A stretch of 16,956 nucleotides of DNA from Nymphaea colorata (taxonomy: Eukaryota > Streptophyta > Magnoliopsida > Nymphaeales > Nymphaeaceae): the NCBI RefSeq assembly GCF_008831285.2, contig NW_022204703.1, positions 1 to 16,956 of the forward strand, in the 5' to 3' direction. Positions 1 through 9,169 of the stretch are shown piece after piece (within the stretch, counting starts at the first letter, position 1; each line of letters opens with the position of its first letter). The notes beneath the pieces are model-generated. The model saw nothing but the letters and a program-made list of their open reading frames with translations, did no database searches and was not told where the DNA came from. A program made the position numbers and the translations under genes.

Positions 1-47
1 GATATGGGCGGACAGGTTGATGTAGAAGTATAATAAAGGTTGTTCGA

Positions 48-239
48 TCATTGTAGGTTGTCCTGGTCGGGTCTTTCCTGTGGGTTTTCAGACTGTATGG
101 TTGCATCGGTGGATGGAGGCTCTAGGAGTTCTAATTGATCGGAGTCATTGTCGGCGGGAGGGTCAGGGAGACGGCGATTGCGTGCCTCAGGGCGGCGGTA
201 GTTATGGATTATGTTGAAAACTGGCTCTTCGATGTTCAT
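48..239 (-). CDS. Small proline/acidic-rich hypothetical protein
   Basis: The reading frame runs from an ATG at 237-239 to TGA at 48-50 and gives 63 residues. An in-frame TGA lies just upstream (270-272), and no acceptor AG is visible in the AT-rich stretch between, so this ATG is the natural start. The product begins MNIEEPVFNIIHNYRRPEAR and then becomes rich in Pro, Asp, Glu and Gln, as expected of a disordered tail. No domain or membrane segment is visible and I recognise no family. It lies 161 bases downstream of the DYNC2LI1 homologue on the same strand. It could also be the last exon of a longer gene if an unusual intron exists upstream. Confidence 0.4.
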   Translation of the reverse strand: MNIEEPVFNIIHNYRRPEARNRRLPDPPADNDSDQLELLEPPSTDATIQSENPQERPDQDNLQ

Positions 240-400
240 GAGGGCACAAATTTATAATAATAATGTAAATCATTATATCGTCAAAACTATATGTTGCAGG
301 TTACCTTTTTATATCAAGATGCCCAAGGCGACAATAAAAGAAAGATTATGTAAAAATTATTTGGTCTTTCATAGAAATAGCCAAAGCTTATACACTACTA

Positions 401-1443
401 TCACGCAGTCACCCTTTTGTTGAGTCCTTTCGAGATTTTGGCCAGTTCCTAAATAGAGAAAAACTTACCTTCTTTCTTTCCTAGAGAAGATTTTATATTT
501 TGGTCTAATAAAACTTGCTGATATCAGTACCCTCCTTCTTTTTTTCCTACTCCGCGGGAAATAGACTAACCAACTGCCGACGCAGCACCTCCAAACCGCT
601 GAGGGAGCCTGACGAAGGAACAGCAATGTGGTTGAGAGTGTCCTGGTTTCTATATACATATATGGGCTTCAAATGATCCCTCTGACTCACAATTTTCGGC
701 TTTTCTTCGAACATCACCTAGTGCATGAACGACCTCAGCTGTCCTCCGATAGGCGAGTTTTGAGAGTAGAGCAGAAGGCCAAGCTTGTATTGTTGACATG
801 AGCTAAGTAGCGAATGGCCTTGCTCAGCCATCTTCTATTTTCAGTTTCATATTTCTCGTAAAGATCGAACTTGCATCCGATTATGACCACGTTCAAGGGC
901 GCCACCACGATATTCTTTGCGTCTTCGTGAGAACTATTTTCGGTCTTTCGCTTGGAGAGCCATTAGTTGTAGCGCTATGTAAGCTAATCTCTACCTCTTG
1001 CATGCCTATTTTTTCATGGAGAGTATTGCCAACCTCCTTCTTCAGGATTGATAGCCATTCGTTAACATCCTAGATCACAGAGGCAGGCCTGGAGAGGTCT
1101 ACGCAGATGGCCACTGTAACGTTTGAAAAGTTATCTTTGGTGAAGAGAGAAGGTATGATGTCGCTCTGGTTCTTGCTGGCCACCTCATAGCAGTGGATAA
1201 GCTACTTGCGAGCATGGCCCTTTCTTAGGTATGAATAATCCAGCAGATAGGTTGGCTTTACCTAAACCTCTGCCTCGTTTCTAATCACCTTAAGAAAAGA
1301 TGATTTTCCTGGGTTACGATACTGTTACCGACTGACGCCCCACCTAAGACGAGTAGGGTGCGCTACGAAGCACTGATTACTTGATCCTTATTCTTCTCCT
1401 TAACTGCTTCTTACCAAATGTTTGCTGCTTTCAATGCCTCCAT
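401..1443 (-). CDS. DYNC2LI1: Cytoplasmic dynein 2 light intermediate chain (IFT dynein)
   Basis: This gene probably encodes the light intermediate chain of dynein-2, the motor for retrograde intraflagellar transport in cilia. ATG is at 1441-1443 and TGA at 401-403. After removing three 20-nt introns (1309-1328, 975-994, 449-468) and restoring one base near 743 (GG for an expected GGG), the product is about 327 residues; from memory human DYNC2LI1 is about 350. Splicing the first intron creates a proper P-loop, GGASVGKSS, near residue 34. Further matches to the family are PTYLLDYSYLRKGHARK, VAICVDLSRPASV, a G4-like VVIIGCKFDLYEKY, and RRWLSKAIRYLAHVNNTSLA. Internal TAA/TAG codons are read as Gln throughout. 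Family assignment rests on remembered similarity. A cytoplasmic dynein-1 light intermediate chain is the alternative, but the short length favours dynein-2. Confidence 0.85.
449..468 (-). other. 20-nt GT-AG intron (DYNC2LI1 intron 3)
   Basis: On the minus strand the intron reads gtaagtttttctctatttag. It lies in phase 0 between ...QERKK and ELAKISKGLNKRVTA-stop. Without removal the frame goes wrong after the splice point. Confidence 0.75.
975..994 (-). other. 20-nt GT-AG intron (DYNC2LI1 intron 2)
   Basis: On the minus strand the intron reads gtagagattagcttacatag. Removal joins KIGMQE to RYNQWLSKRKTENSSHEDA and leads in frame into the conserved VVIIGCKFD motif; the unspliced frame reaches TGA before that motif. 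Confidence 0.85.
1309..1328 (-). other. 20-nt GT-AG intron (DYNC2LI1 intron 1)
   Basis: On the minus strand the intron reads gtaacagtatcgtaacccag and splits the Gly codon of the P-loop. Removal rebuilds GGASVGKSSFLKVIRNE; unspliced, the loop is disrupted and a TGA follows within about 25 bases. This is the clearest intron in the window. Confidence 0.92.
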
Positions 1444-1682
1444 TTAAATTTTGATTATAGATCTATTTGAAGATTATAAGACCCTCACAAATCTAAGCAA
1501 GGTTAGGAAAAACCTTTTCCATATCAATTTTTTATTAATCATCATTTTCGTCAATATTAAAAATAATTCATCTTTGCTTATGTATGTACATGGGAATGAA
1601 TAATAAAAATGTAGTCCTTTGAAAGCTAAGCTTGATATTATTGAATGGTATGCTGATTTGATGGTAAATAAAGGCGAAGGGA

Positions 1683-1853
1683 TCATTTCTTGGGACTCTT
1701 CCTATCCTGCGAAGTGCTTCTAGTTGCAGCTTTAGACGAGCTCGCCTCATCTCTTCTCTTTGCGAGGACGAAAACTCCAGTGTAGAAGAACTTAGCCTTT
1801 TGGGAGTTAGAGGCCAACTATTCGGGCTTGCTGGGACTGGTGGATTTGGGCAT
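1683..1853 (-). CDS. Small basic hypothetical protein
   Basis: The frame from ATG (1851-1853) to TGA (1683-1685) gives 56 residues beginning MPKSTSPSKPEQLASNSQKA and ending SQDRKSPKK. It is rich in Ser, Lys and Arg with a short hydrophobic patch (FFYTGVFVLA). One TAG is read as Gln. The composition is biased and GC-richer than the AT-rich sequence on either side (1444-1682 shows no convincing gene). It lies only 41 bases after the stop of the upstream same-strand gene. No family is recognised; it may be a small nuclear or ribosome-associated protein, or a chance frame. Confidence 0.4.
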
Positions 1854-1894
1854 TGCGATATAATAATAATCCAAATTTTAGTTGCGGAGATTAG

Positions 1895-2804
1895 TCAACG
1901 GATAATAAGGCAATAAAACATGCAACGTAGAAATAATAGGGAAAGTCGACAGATAGATTGGATGGCATATAAAAGATCAAAAATACTATTGTGGAAATTG
2001 CTAATCTAGAGATTGGTTTCTGCCTAAATTAAAGGGCCTACAGCCGAAATTTGGTCCTGTAGGCAATCTAGTCTCGGTTTGGTCTATTAGAAATTGGCTT
2101 TGAAGGCTCTATCTTAATTTTCAAGTGAGAGACTCTGTCGTTTCAGTTTCATTTGCTATTCCATATACTCCACACTATCGATTCTGAGCAAATTCCTAAA
2201 AACTTTAATTTTCCTCAGACAGTCCTTTTCGAAATGCTCCAGTTCGTCCAGCATTCTGACCTTAAAGTGTTCCATATCGTGATGCATTTGGTCCATCTAT
2301 TTCTTGGGAGCCGGCAGAGCAGCCTTCAGCTCGTCGATTCCTCTCTATTTAGCTTTATTGTTACTTGGATATCCTCGAACGGAAGATTGAGAGGATCCAG
2401 ACTGGTAAACTTAGAAGGCTCGAAGTCGATTATGCACGGTAGATGCACTCGCACCGTGTTAAATTTTTGTTATTGGACTTCCTGCGGCTGGCTTTTCCTT
2501 GAGGAAGCAAGCAACTTATCCCAAGTGCTCAGATAGCTAATTCTAATCTCTTTGACTGGTGATTCTTCAGGACTTCCTGCTGGACGAATGTGCTTTTAGA
2601 CTGTCTCCTGTGGGTGAAGCTGGATCTTTTTCTCCAAGTTTATTTGCATGTTTAATATGGCTTATTTGCGATTTGGCTTGTATTGGAGGCCACCCTATCA
2701 ATCCTTTGCGAATCCGACAAGTTGACCTTGTACTTCACCGAGCGGTAATTGGTAGAAGGAGTGCTCTTGCTCGCCCTCGAAATGATAAATTTATTTCCCT
2801 CCAT
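1895..2804 (-). CDS. Helical, charged hypothetical protein
   Basis: ATG is at 2802-2804 and TGA at 1895-1897. Removing a 20-nt intron (2345-2364) and a probable 17-nt intron (2677-2693) gives an uninterrupted frame of 290 residues. The N-terminus (MEGNKFIISRASKSTPSTNY) is basic and low-complexity. A middle block is hydrophobic and structured (VRVHLPCIIDFEPSKF). From about residue 145 the sequence is strongly helical and charged (QMHHDMEHFKVRMLDELEHF, then KDCLRKIKVFRNLLRIDSVE), which suggests a coiled coil. The last 40 residues are hydrophobic and less certain. TAA/TAG are read as Gln at many places. I recognise no family; a cytoskeletal or ciliary coiled-coil protein is a guess. It is divergent from the phospholipase C gene. 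Confidence 0.65.
2345..2364 (-). other. 20-nt GT-AG intron
   Basis: On the minus strand the intron reads gtaacaataaagctaaatag. Removal joins LNLPFEDIQ to RGIDELKAALPAPKKQMD and avoids a TGA that ends the unspliced frame a few codons later. Confidence 0.85.
2677..2693 (-). other. Probable 17-nt GT-AG intron
   Basis: On the minus strand the candidate reads gtggcctccaatacaag. Its removal links the ATG-proximal frame (…SDSQRIDR) to the downstream frame (PNRKQAILNMQINLEKK), and the whole gene then comes out as an exact multiple of three. A one-base sequence error could explain the same frame change. Confidence 0.45.
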
Positions 2805-2937
2805 AGATTATAAGACTTATATCATATCTCCCATTTGCGAACTCACCCAACCGACGCATCTCCCAAAACAAACCACAAAAATACTCCACGGCTCATTTAA
2901 ATTGGGGAAATTAAAATACAATCTTCATTTGATAAAT
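2805..2937. promoter_or_regulatory. Divergent intergenic region with ATTTAAAT
   Basis: This 133-base AT-rich gap separates the starts of two divergent genes and must hold both promoters. It contains the palindrome atttaaat at 2895-2902, which also occurs directly at three other gene starts in this window. Its role is inferred. Confidence 0.4.
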
Positions 2938-5275
2938 ATGAACTCCAAGATAAATCCACGAAACCTGGAAACAGACAACCCTCTCCACAACTCCTCTCTG
3001 AATTTCTTCGCGGATATGATCGAGCATCCGCAAAGCCAGCGCAGCAAATAGGGACTTCTCCTCTAGCCATACTTCACAAACAGGAGTGTAAAATCATCGA
3101 AAGACCAGAAGGCATTAGGCATTTTGGAGGGTCTGCTACTGGGCATCGAGGAGAAATCAGCTTAGAACTTTCAGAGAGAGTTTGTGTATGGAGTGCAGAT
3201 GTAAATGTGGAGAAAGGAGAAAATAAAACCAGTAATGGTGTTCGTAGACCCCAATCTACCAAATATGGTATGGTTTTCTTCCCTAACAAAAGCCTTCCTG
3301 CTCGATATGACCTACACCGAAATAGATAGATGCGAGTATGAACTTGAAAGGCAAGTGGAGTGCAGCACTATTTCATTCTAAGGTATTTTAGTAAGAAATT
3401 CCTCTCTTTTTCGAGGAGACGGAGAAAAGAATATGGAGAGATATTGTCAATTGTTCAATAGCTATATCAAATACAACGCCTCAGAGAATACCCACCTGTC
3501 TTCTCCAGGATTATGAAACTCTACACGATGGAGGAGACCAAATCCAACATATCCAGAAAGAAATACGTCGAGGATATCCTAAGCATTACTCATGCTGTGT
3601 TCGATGTGGATGAGAATTAAGCGTAGTCCATCCTGAGGATGGTATACTTGGAATCTAGAAAGGAACAAATGAGGCTGAAATCAGAACTGAAATCTAACTA
3701 AATTCGCGATTATTTCAAAATTTTGCATTGCAGTGACCATCTCATCAAAATATTCGAAAAGTACTCAAACCAACGCCTCATCTCCAAATTGGATTACCTG
3801 TAAAAACCATGGATCTCAATCAATTCACCTAATTTTTAATAAAATAACAAAAGGAAGCCAAATAGAAAATAGACTATCTTTTGAGCATCATGAAAGAGGA
3901 CATTAATTTCTATGAATTTTGCAGCTACCTCTAGAACTAAAAGTGAATCACGCTGCATAGGCAATATAGATTGATGAAAATCTTCCACTTACTGATTACT
4001 TTGCTACTCCTCGCACAATACCTACCTAGTGGAAACCAACTCACCAGCGATTGCAAAATATAAAGATACCTGTAAGATCTTTAACGCGGATTGAAATGTG
4101 TGGAAATAGATATCCACAATGACGGTGATACTCCCATCATCAACCACGCACTCGGAGACCGGTCCCTTTGCACTCCCATCAACTTCGAGGAAACTATTAG
4201 ATAAATCGCTAAATTCTGTGACATTAATCCAAGACACTACCCAATCATCCTTTCCATTGAAAACCACGCAAAAGAGGAAAACCGCTATAAGGTCTCAAAT
4301 ATAATATTGAAATACTTAACAAACCGCATTTTCTTTATCGACGAGGCCTATCCTTACCAGTAACCTACCGTATTTAAGAAACTTAACGAACTCAGAGGAA
4401 AATTATATTAAGACAGATTCTAAACTAACAGAACTTCTATCTTTCAAAAAGAAAACTGTATTTTAGATTAAAAGCAATGCCCTAAACTCAACCCTCCATA
4501 ACCCAAGTTCCCTAGTCCTCTTCCAGCAACGCTATAAAAATTTCAATAGACAGTCAAGGCATTAATAAAAAGAAAGGAAGATTTCGATTATAGCATCCCT
4601 AACTCTCTCTTCCTGCCTGTTTCAAATGACGAAAGTGACTGGCCTCTTCAAGACGAGCAAGGGATATAGACACCTCATTCTATGGGATGTAATGCACCAG
4701 TCTCACCAATGAAAAGGCGAGTAAGGTGAAGGATGAAATCATTATCGACTATACAAAGAGAAGCTTCCTGAGGATATACCTGTTGGAACTGAGATATCGA
4801 GTAGCAACTATAACCCAGTTCCTCACCTCAGAATCGGAGCGCAAATCATTGCGCAAACACTCAGACCAAAGATGAGTATGCGTGGATGATGATGAGTTAT
4901 TTCAAGGCTGGAAGAGTGGACTTCACTGAAAATATCGGCTACATTCAAAAACCTCTTCATTGAGGACCAATATTCCCAAATAGCCTATCAAAAAGATAAT
5001 AGAAATCGAGATTATTCAAAGACAAAAGACATTGTGGTTTAGTTCTATGGAGCGAAAAAGATATGAAAATGAATGCCAAAAGAAAATGAGTCACTTCTTT
5101 GCGACTGACTATGATGAAGCCTTTTTAATGTTCAAAATCAATCAAAATTCAAAGATGCATTCCTGTTCGGTTTATTCGCGAAGGATATCGAGTGCTGGTG
5201 GGGAAAAATAGCCTCTTTAAGGATTCAGGCATTAGAATTATTATTCATGTCAAAATTACTCAAGAAAAAGCATGA
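2938..5275 (+). CDS. Phosphoinositide-specific phospholipase C
   Basis: The enzyme cleaves PIP2 into IP3 and diacylglycerol at membranes, under calcium control. ATG is at 2938 and TGA at 5273-5275, about 760 residues, close to PLC-delta size. In order I see a weakly PH-like N-terminus (to about 3350), an EF-hand region (about 3500-3960), the X domain (about 3980-4430), a linker, the Y domain (about 4680-4980) and a C2 region ending GYRVLVGKNSLF and IRIIIHVKITQEKA. Catalytic residues are present: SSHNTYL, GNQLTSD, CVEIDIHND, PIINHALGD with the second His, and ILSIENH. The Y domain shows SSSNYNPVPHLRIGAQ and GYIQKP. The frame must be shifted by one base at several points inside conserved motifs (about 3935, 4000, 4028, 4780, 4870), each fitting a missing homopolymer base; a 23-nt intron may lie at 3360-3382. 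It is an old family, and the class (delta-like) is inferred from architecture. Confidence 0.93.
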
Positions 5276-5364
5276 TTATTTTTATCAGTTATTACCGCTT
5301 AAATTAGACTAAGATTCAATGAGGGTAGTTAGAAAAATAAGAATAATTGATCACGATGTCTCCT

Positions 5365-6374
5365 TCATTTCTCATTGACCAATTTCATTATCTTTTTGAA
5401 TTTATCGTCATCAAGTTCTTTGATATCAATCTCGAACTCCCTCCAATCTTTCGGCAACTTTCCGTCATCAATAATCTTATCAGATTGATGATATCACTCT
5501 GGGGTAACTCAAATATTTGGTGGAAAAGTTTTTGTCGTTCCTGAGCACTCAACCTTTCTGCCAGAGAAAATGATGCTTTAGTTGGTTGCTGAGCCAAATC
5601 AGCCTCACTGCCTTTCTTATTCTCCTGAATAGTCCCTGAAGAAGCTATTTATCGATGATCCGTAGCGAAGTCTGAGGCGCAATTGCAACCAATCCATTCT
5701 CCTCCAGTTTTTGCTGTTTTTGTGGAGTTTTGCTTCCATTTTTGCCATGTCCTCCAAGCTTAATGTAAAATGCTTCAAATTTTTGTGTGATGGCGTAAAA
5801 TGAAGTTTCCTTTGGGTTAAAGAGATAGCTGTTTGATATGATCCTTTTTACATCTGCGTGGAACTCATCGTCACTGCCATATGAGCCATTATTCAATTTT
5901 TTTCATTGTCCCTAGATCCATAGGCTACTTGACCACATCCAGATAGTGAGGGATGCCTTGGCCCACTGGATCAACAGGCCTTCTAAATGGCTCAGAGATT
6001 CGATGATTTTTCAATCTTTCCAACAGCTTGCCAAGCTGTCTTTCGTTGAGTATTTTGTCCTGTTTCTTCAAGTTGCAAGAATTCAATGCACCTTGCGATT
6101 AACCGACCACGGCTGTGGTAACTTTATTATTTCGTTGCTCTTCCTCAACAATATCATGGTGATCAAGCTTGCGATTCGACGGTTCGATAGCCGGTTTGGA
6201 GTGTACTCTTTTCAAGGGTAGGACAGAGTCAGTTTTATAGAATCCATCAAGTTTTTTTGCAGATCGATTTCTTTTCGAATCCAAAGTGACGATTTGCATG
6301 GAATAATGCTTTGGGAGAAGGGTCTGGATGTAGGCGGCTTGGGCTTGGCTTAGTTGTGCGGAAAATGACTGCAT
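5365..6374 (-). CDS. BET-type protein: one bromodomain plus NET domain
   Basis: It probably reads acetylated histones and recruits partners through the NET (extraterminal) domain. ATG is at 6372-6374 and TGA at 5365-5367. After correcting three homopolymer sites (A7 at 5897-5903, AAA at 5648, and near 5476) the product is about 337 residues. A 110-residue basic N-terminus is followed by a bromodomain: RISEPFRRPVDPVGQGIPHY, DVVKQPMDLGTMKK, then EFHADVKRIISNSYLFNPKE with the acetyl-lysine Asn in YLFNP. The usual WPF shelf reads EPF. A Lys/Gln linker leads to NET: SLAERLSAQERQKLFHQIFE, then DWREFEIDIKELDDDKFKK. Animal BETs usually carry two bromodomains; this has one. Its 3' end converges on the phospholipase C gene with 89 bases between stops. 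Confidence 0.92.
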
Positions 6375-6631
6375 TGCGGTTGATCAATATCTAATTATTT
6401 AGGCTCTATTGTAAATTGATATCCATCGATATTAGAATCGATCAACAATCTTAAACGCCATAAAATATGCAAAAATCCCAAATTTTTGAAAAAAGCCCTC
6501 GGAAATGAAGGATATTTGATTAAATTGTGCTAATACTTGGTACGAATTGTAAGTTGCATTTAATTTTTAATATTGAATGCAAGATGTACAATTACTTAGA
6601 TATTCAAAGTTAATTTGTCATATAATTAATA
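6375..6631. promoter_or_regulatory. AT-rich divergent promoter region
   Basis: These 257 bases lie between the divergent starts at 6374 (-) and 6632 (+). They are very AT-rich, with runs such as aatttttgaaaaaa and aatttttaatattg, and hold no convincing coding frame. The promoter role is inferred from position only. Confidence 0.45.
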
Positions 6632-9160
6632 ATGACAACAGAGAGCGAATTCAAGCTTCATCCATGCAGCGAAAAGATGAAATACCTCCTTGGTGACTAC
6701 CTCAAAAGTACAGAAAAGATTACCCAGACTAAAGCGGATAGGTTCTGTTCGATGACTCAGCCTTCCTACTCTTTCTGTCTCAATCCCGCCATGCCGACCT
6801 TCATCTCATCAATCGATAATTTACGGCAATTCCCAAGTAAATAGTCATCCACGCAGAGCCATCGTATCAACCAGATAGATAACTTGTCCTGCTGCACCTA
6901 CATTAAGACCGAGAGAACTTCATATTTATCTACACTTGCAAAAACGAAGTGACTATCCTTAAATTTGAACAAACAGCCAATGGGTATGACAGTGGAAAGG
7001 AGATGTTCAAAGCTAAGCATGCGTTTGATGCTAACGATGGGTTTAAAGCCATATCAAAACCGTTCAAGATAGATGAAGAGAAGCCATACTAGCCTATTCC
7101 ACAAGGACGAGTTCTACCTCATTTCGCTTTACTGAGAGGAGCGAACGTTTCATTGGAAGTGGTGAAGCTATCAGACCAATAAAGACAAAATGGACTTTGG
7201 AAATGGCTGACCAGACAAAAACCTCCTCACTATTAGCATGTCAAATTGGTTCCTCTCTTCAAATATGATATGAACGGCTACCGCTTCCTGTGCTACAGGG
7301 ACAATACTGCAGCAGTCCTTCACCTTTGCTGCAAAGGATAGACTAGCAAATCAACAATAAAGCAAATGTATTCCTGCTAATCCCTACCATCAACAATTGA
7401 AAGTGGAGCCACTCTAATATCCGACTTCTCCTTTCGGAGAGTCTCACCCTACTAACATACTCATGCAACGACAAGATAGTCCTGGTTAAGATGGAAATCC
7501 TGGAAAATGAGAACAGCTTGACTTTGGAAAAGATCAACACTAATATACCTGTCAAGAACTTTAAGGCATTGATATGCAAATAACATCTTTACTTTACCTT
7601 CAGAGACAAGAATAAATACAAATGCTTGAAGTTGGGAATGGACTTAAGATAGCTCAAAAATTCTTTCGAGTCGATGGAGCCTTTGTTCGAATCAAGTGAG
7701 TCCATTTGGCTTTGTGGAAATCAAAGATAACTCTATCTAATAAACGCTCACAATACGTATCAGATCGAAGAGGATTCTAACTAGGCCAATCTTTCTTAGC
7801 AAATGAAAAGATATCAATCCTTTTAAGGCTGGATCTAACGGTCAATCAACAAAAAGATTAAAAAAAATGTACAGCAAAGAAACTACAATGATGTATAAGC
7901 AAGCTTGAGAGAGAAGGAAAACAAGTATATCGAATAATTCAAACATTTGGATAAGTTTGATATCGAGCCAATCATCCAAACAAGCATAGCTAGGAACATG
8001 ATCTGCACGTGTATCGTAAGAACAATCCTTAGCAAAAAAGATCTGTTTTCCATCTTCATGAAAAGGTATCGGCATGCCAACATTCAAAACTAACTAAGAG
8101 AAGCACACCAATAATCATTGCTGGAGAATGTCCTCAGCCATCAGGCTCCTGAATAAATTTAGGAACTACTCAAGACCGTAGTTCGGGTGGAGATGTTTGA
8201 ATACCTCAACTAGATCCTGGAAGAAGTCAGCAAGCATTAATACAAAGACATTTGCAGTTTGACCATAAACAAAATCTTCACAAATGTCTGCTCGAATGCC
8301 ATTCATAGCTTCAAGAACACAAATAGAAAGGCAAGAGAGATAATCATTCACAAAATTCTCATGGACTTTACTTTTAGGCTCGTTTCCGTTCGTGAAGAAG
8401 AGTTCATCGACGATTTTCTATGCCTAGCTAATGAATGGCGAGAGGATGAAGCAACATTCGTGCATAACTTGGCACTGAATGCGAAATTGCCTAAAATTTT
8501 CATGCATCTTTACATCTACTCAACTAGTGTGGCCTTCTCAACCGAAGAGATACAGTAGATCGTAAAGGACCTTGACGAAGCAGACAGGCAAGTCTATTTT
8601 GACTAATTTTTCAATAGGTTCAAAGATGCCTATGCCAACGCTGAAAAAGATTCGCCAATCAAGCAAACCCTAATCAAAAAAGGAGGACAATTAGTGAAGG
8701 GCTTTGCCAAATACAGTAATTAGATTGAAGCGATAGTCTAGCAAACTCTTCCAGGATTGAATGCCTATCTTCACCTAAGAAATCCACATAAGCAATAATA
8801 CAAGGCGGAATTAATAAATATTGCGCGACAATGTTCCAATCCCAAAGCCGCCTATGTAAATTTTCCTTAATCTAGATGTTGACTCTGTCCACTCCTGGAG
8901 TTGATCGAAAGAATTGGAAGCAGACTCTTGAAAAGATCAGACTTTGCAATGATCTTCACCTGGGATACGATCACAATGCCGACGTTTTGAAGGAAATCGA
9001 AGAGGGAAGCATTAAAAATTGGCCATTAGCACTCAATGCTGGAGAAGAAGTGTATAAAACTTGGAAATTTCAAAGGAAAGGGCAGAGAATATAGCCAAAA
9101 AGATAACTGTCGAGCCTTGATCCTGATTATTGCTAAATATTGTGGAATAATTATAGTTGA
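6632..9160 (+). CDS. Large hypothetical protein, beta-rich then helical
   Basis: ATG is at 6632 and TGA at 9158-9160; about 830 residues. A 20-nt intron at 6837-6856 joins NLRQFPK to PSYQPDRQLVLLHLHQDREN, and another at 8856-8875 joins CSNPKAAY to MLTLSTPGVDRKNWKQTLEK. Between about 7440 and 8855 one frame stays open for over 1.4 kb with dozens of TAA/TAG codons read as Gln. The N-terminal third has repeated short beta-like runs (NFIFIYTCKNEVTILKF, HKDEFYLISLY, NGYRFLCYRDNTAAVLHL, LTLLTYSCNDKIVLVKME), which suggests a beta-propeller. The rest is helical (ENKYIEQFKHLDKFDIEP, QQSLLENVLSHQAPEQIQEL). This propeller-plus-solenoid order fits nucleoporins or coat proteins, but I cannot name a family. 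Two or three frame changes between about 7085 and 7440 remain unresolved. Confidence 0.75.
6837..6856 (+). other. 20-nt GT-AG intron
   Basis: The intron reads gtaaatagtcatccacgcag. Unspliced, the frame meets TGA about 100 bases later; spliced, it continues as ENFIFIYTCKNEVTILKFEQ and beyond. Confidence 0.85.
8856..8875 (+). other. 20-nt GT-AG intron
   Basis: The intron reads gtaaattttccttaatctag. It precedes MLTLSTPGVDRKNWK; unspliced, the long frame ends at a TGA five bases further on. Confidence 0.85.
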
Positions 9161-9169
9161 TATGATGAG

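Noticed and set aside
2036-2064. Hairpin gcctacag/ctgtaggc with a 13-base loop, inside a larger imperfect palindrome (about 2001-2095)
   Set aside because: It lies within the coding frame of the minus-strand gene at 1895-2804 (CLQDQISAVGP), so no separate RNA element is needed. The outer arms pair poorly.
2153-2536. 127-residue plus-strand open frame
   Set aside because: It is antisense to the minus-strand gene at 1895-2804, whose frame is longer, spliced by a 20-nt intron and more protein-like.
3781-3858. A 54-nt GT-AG intron in PLC (gtaaaaacc...aacaaaag)
   Set aside because: Its length is a multiple of three and removal does not link the two good frames; a one-base deficit near 3855 does.
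6840-6845. AAA-TAG, a Euplotes-type +1 frameshift site
   Set aside because: TAG is sense here, and the frame change at this point is fully explained by the 20-nt intron at 6837-6856.
7120-7300. Frame with three in-frame TGA codons (FHWKW-TGA-SYQ etc.), suggesting TGA also encodes Trp as in some karyorelicts
   Set aside because: Trp is written TGG in the clear genes, intact genes end at TGA, and other frames through this stretch avoid TGA. An unresolved frame change is the simpler explanation.
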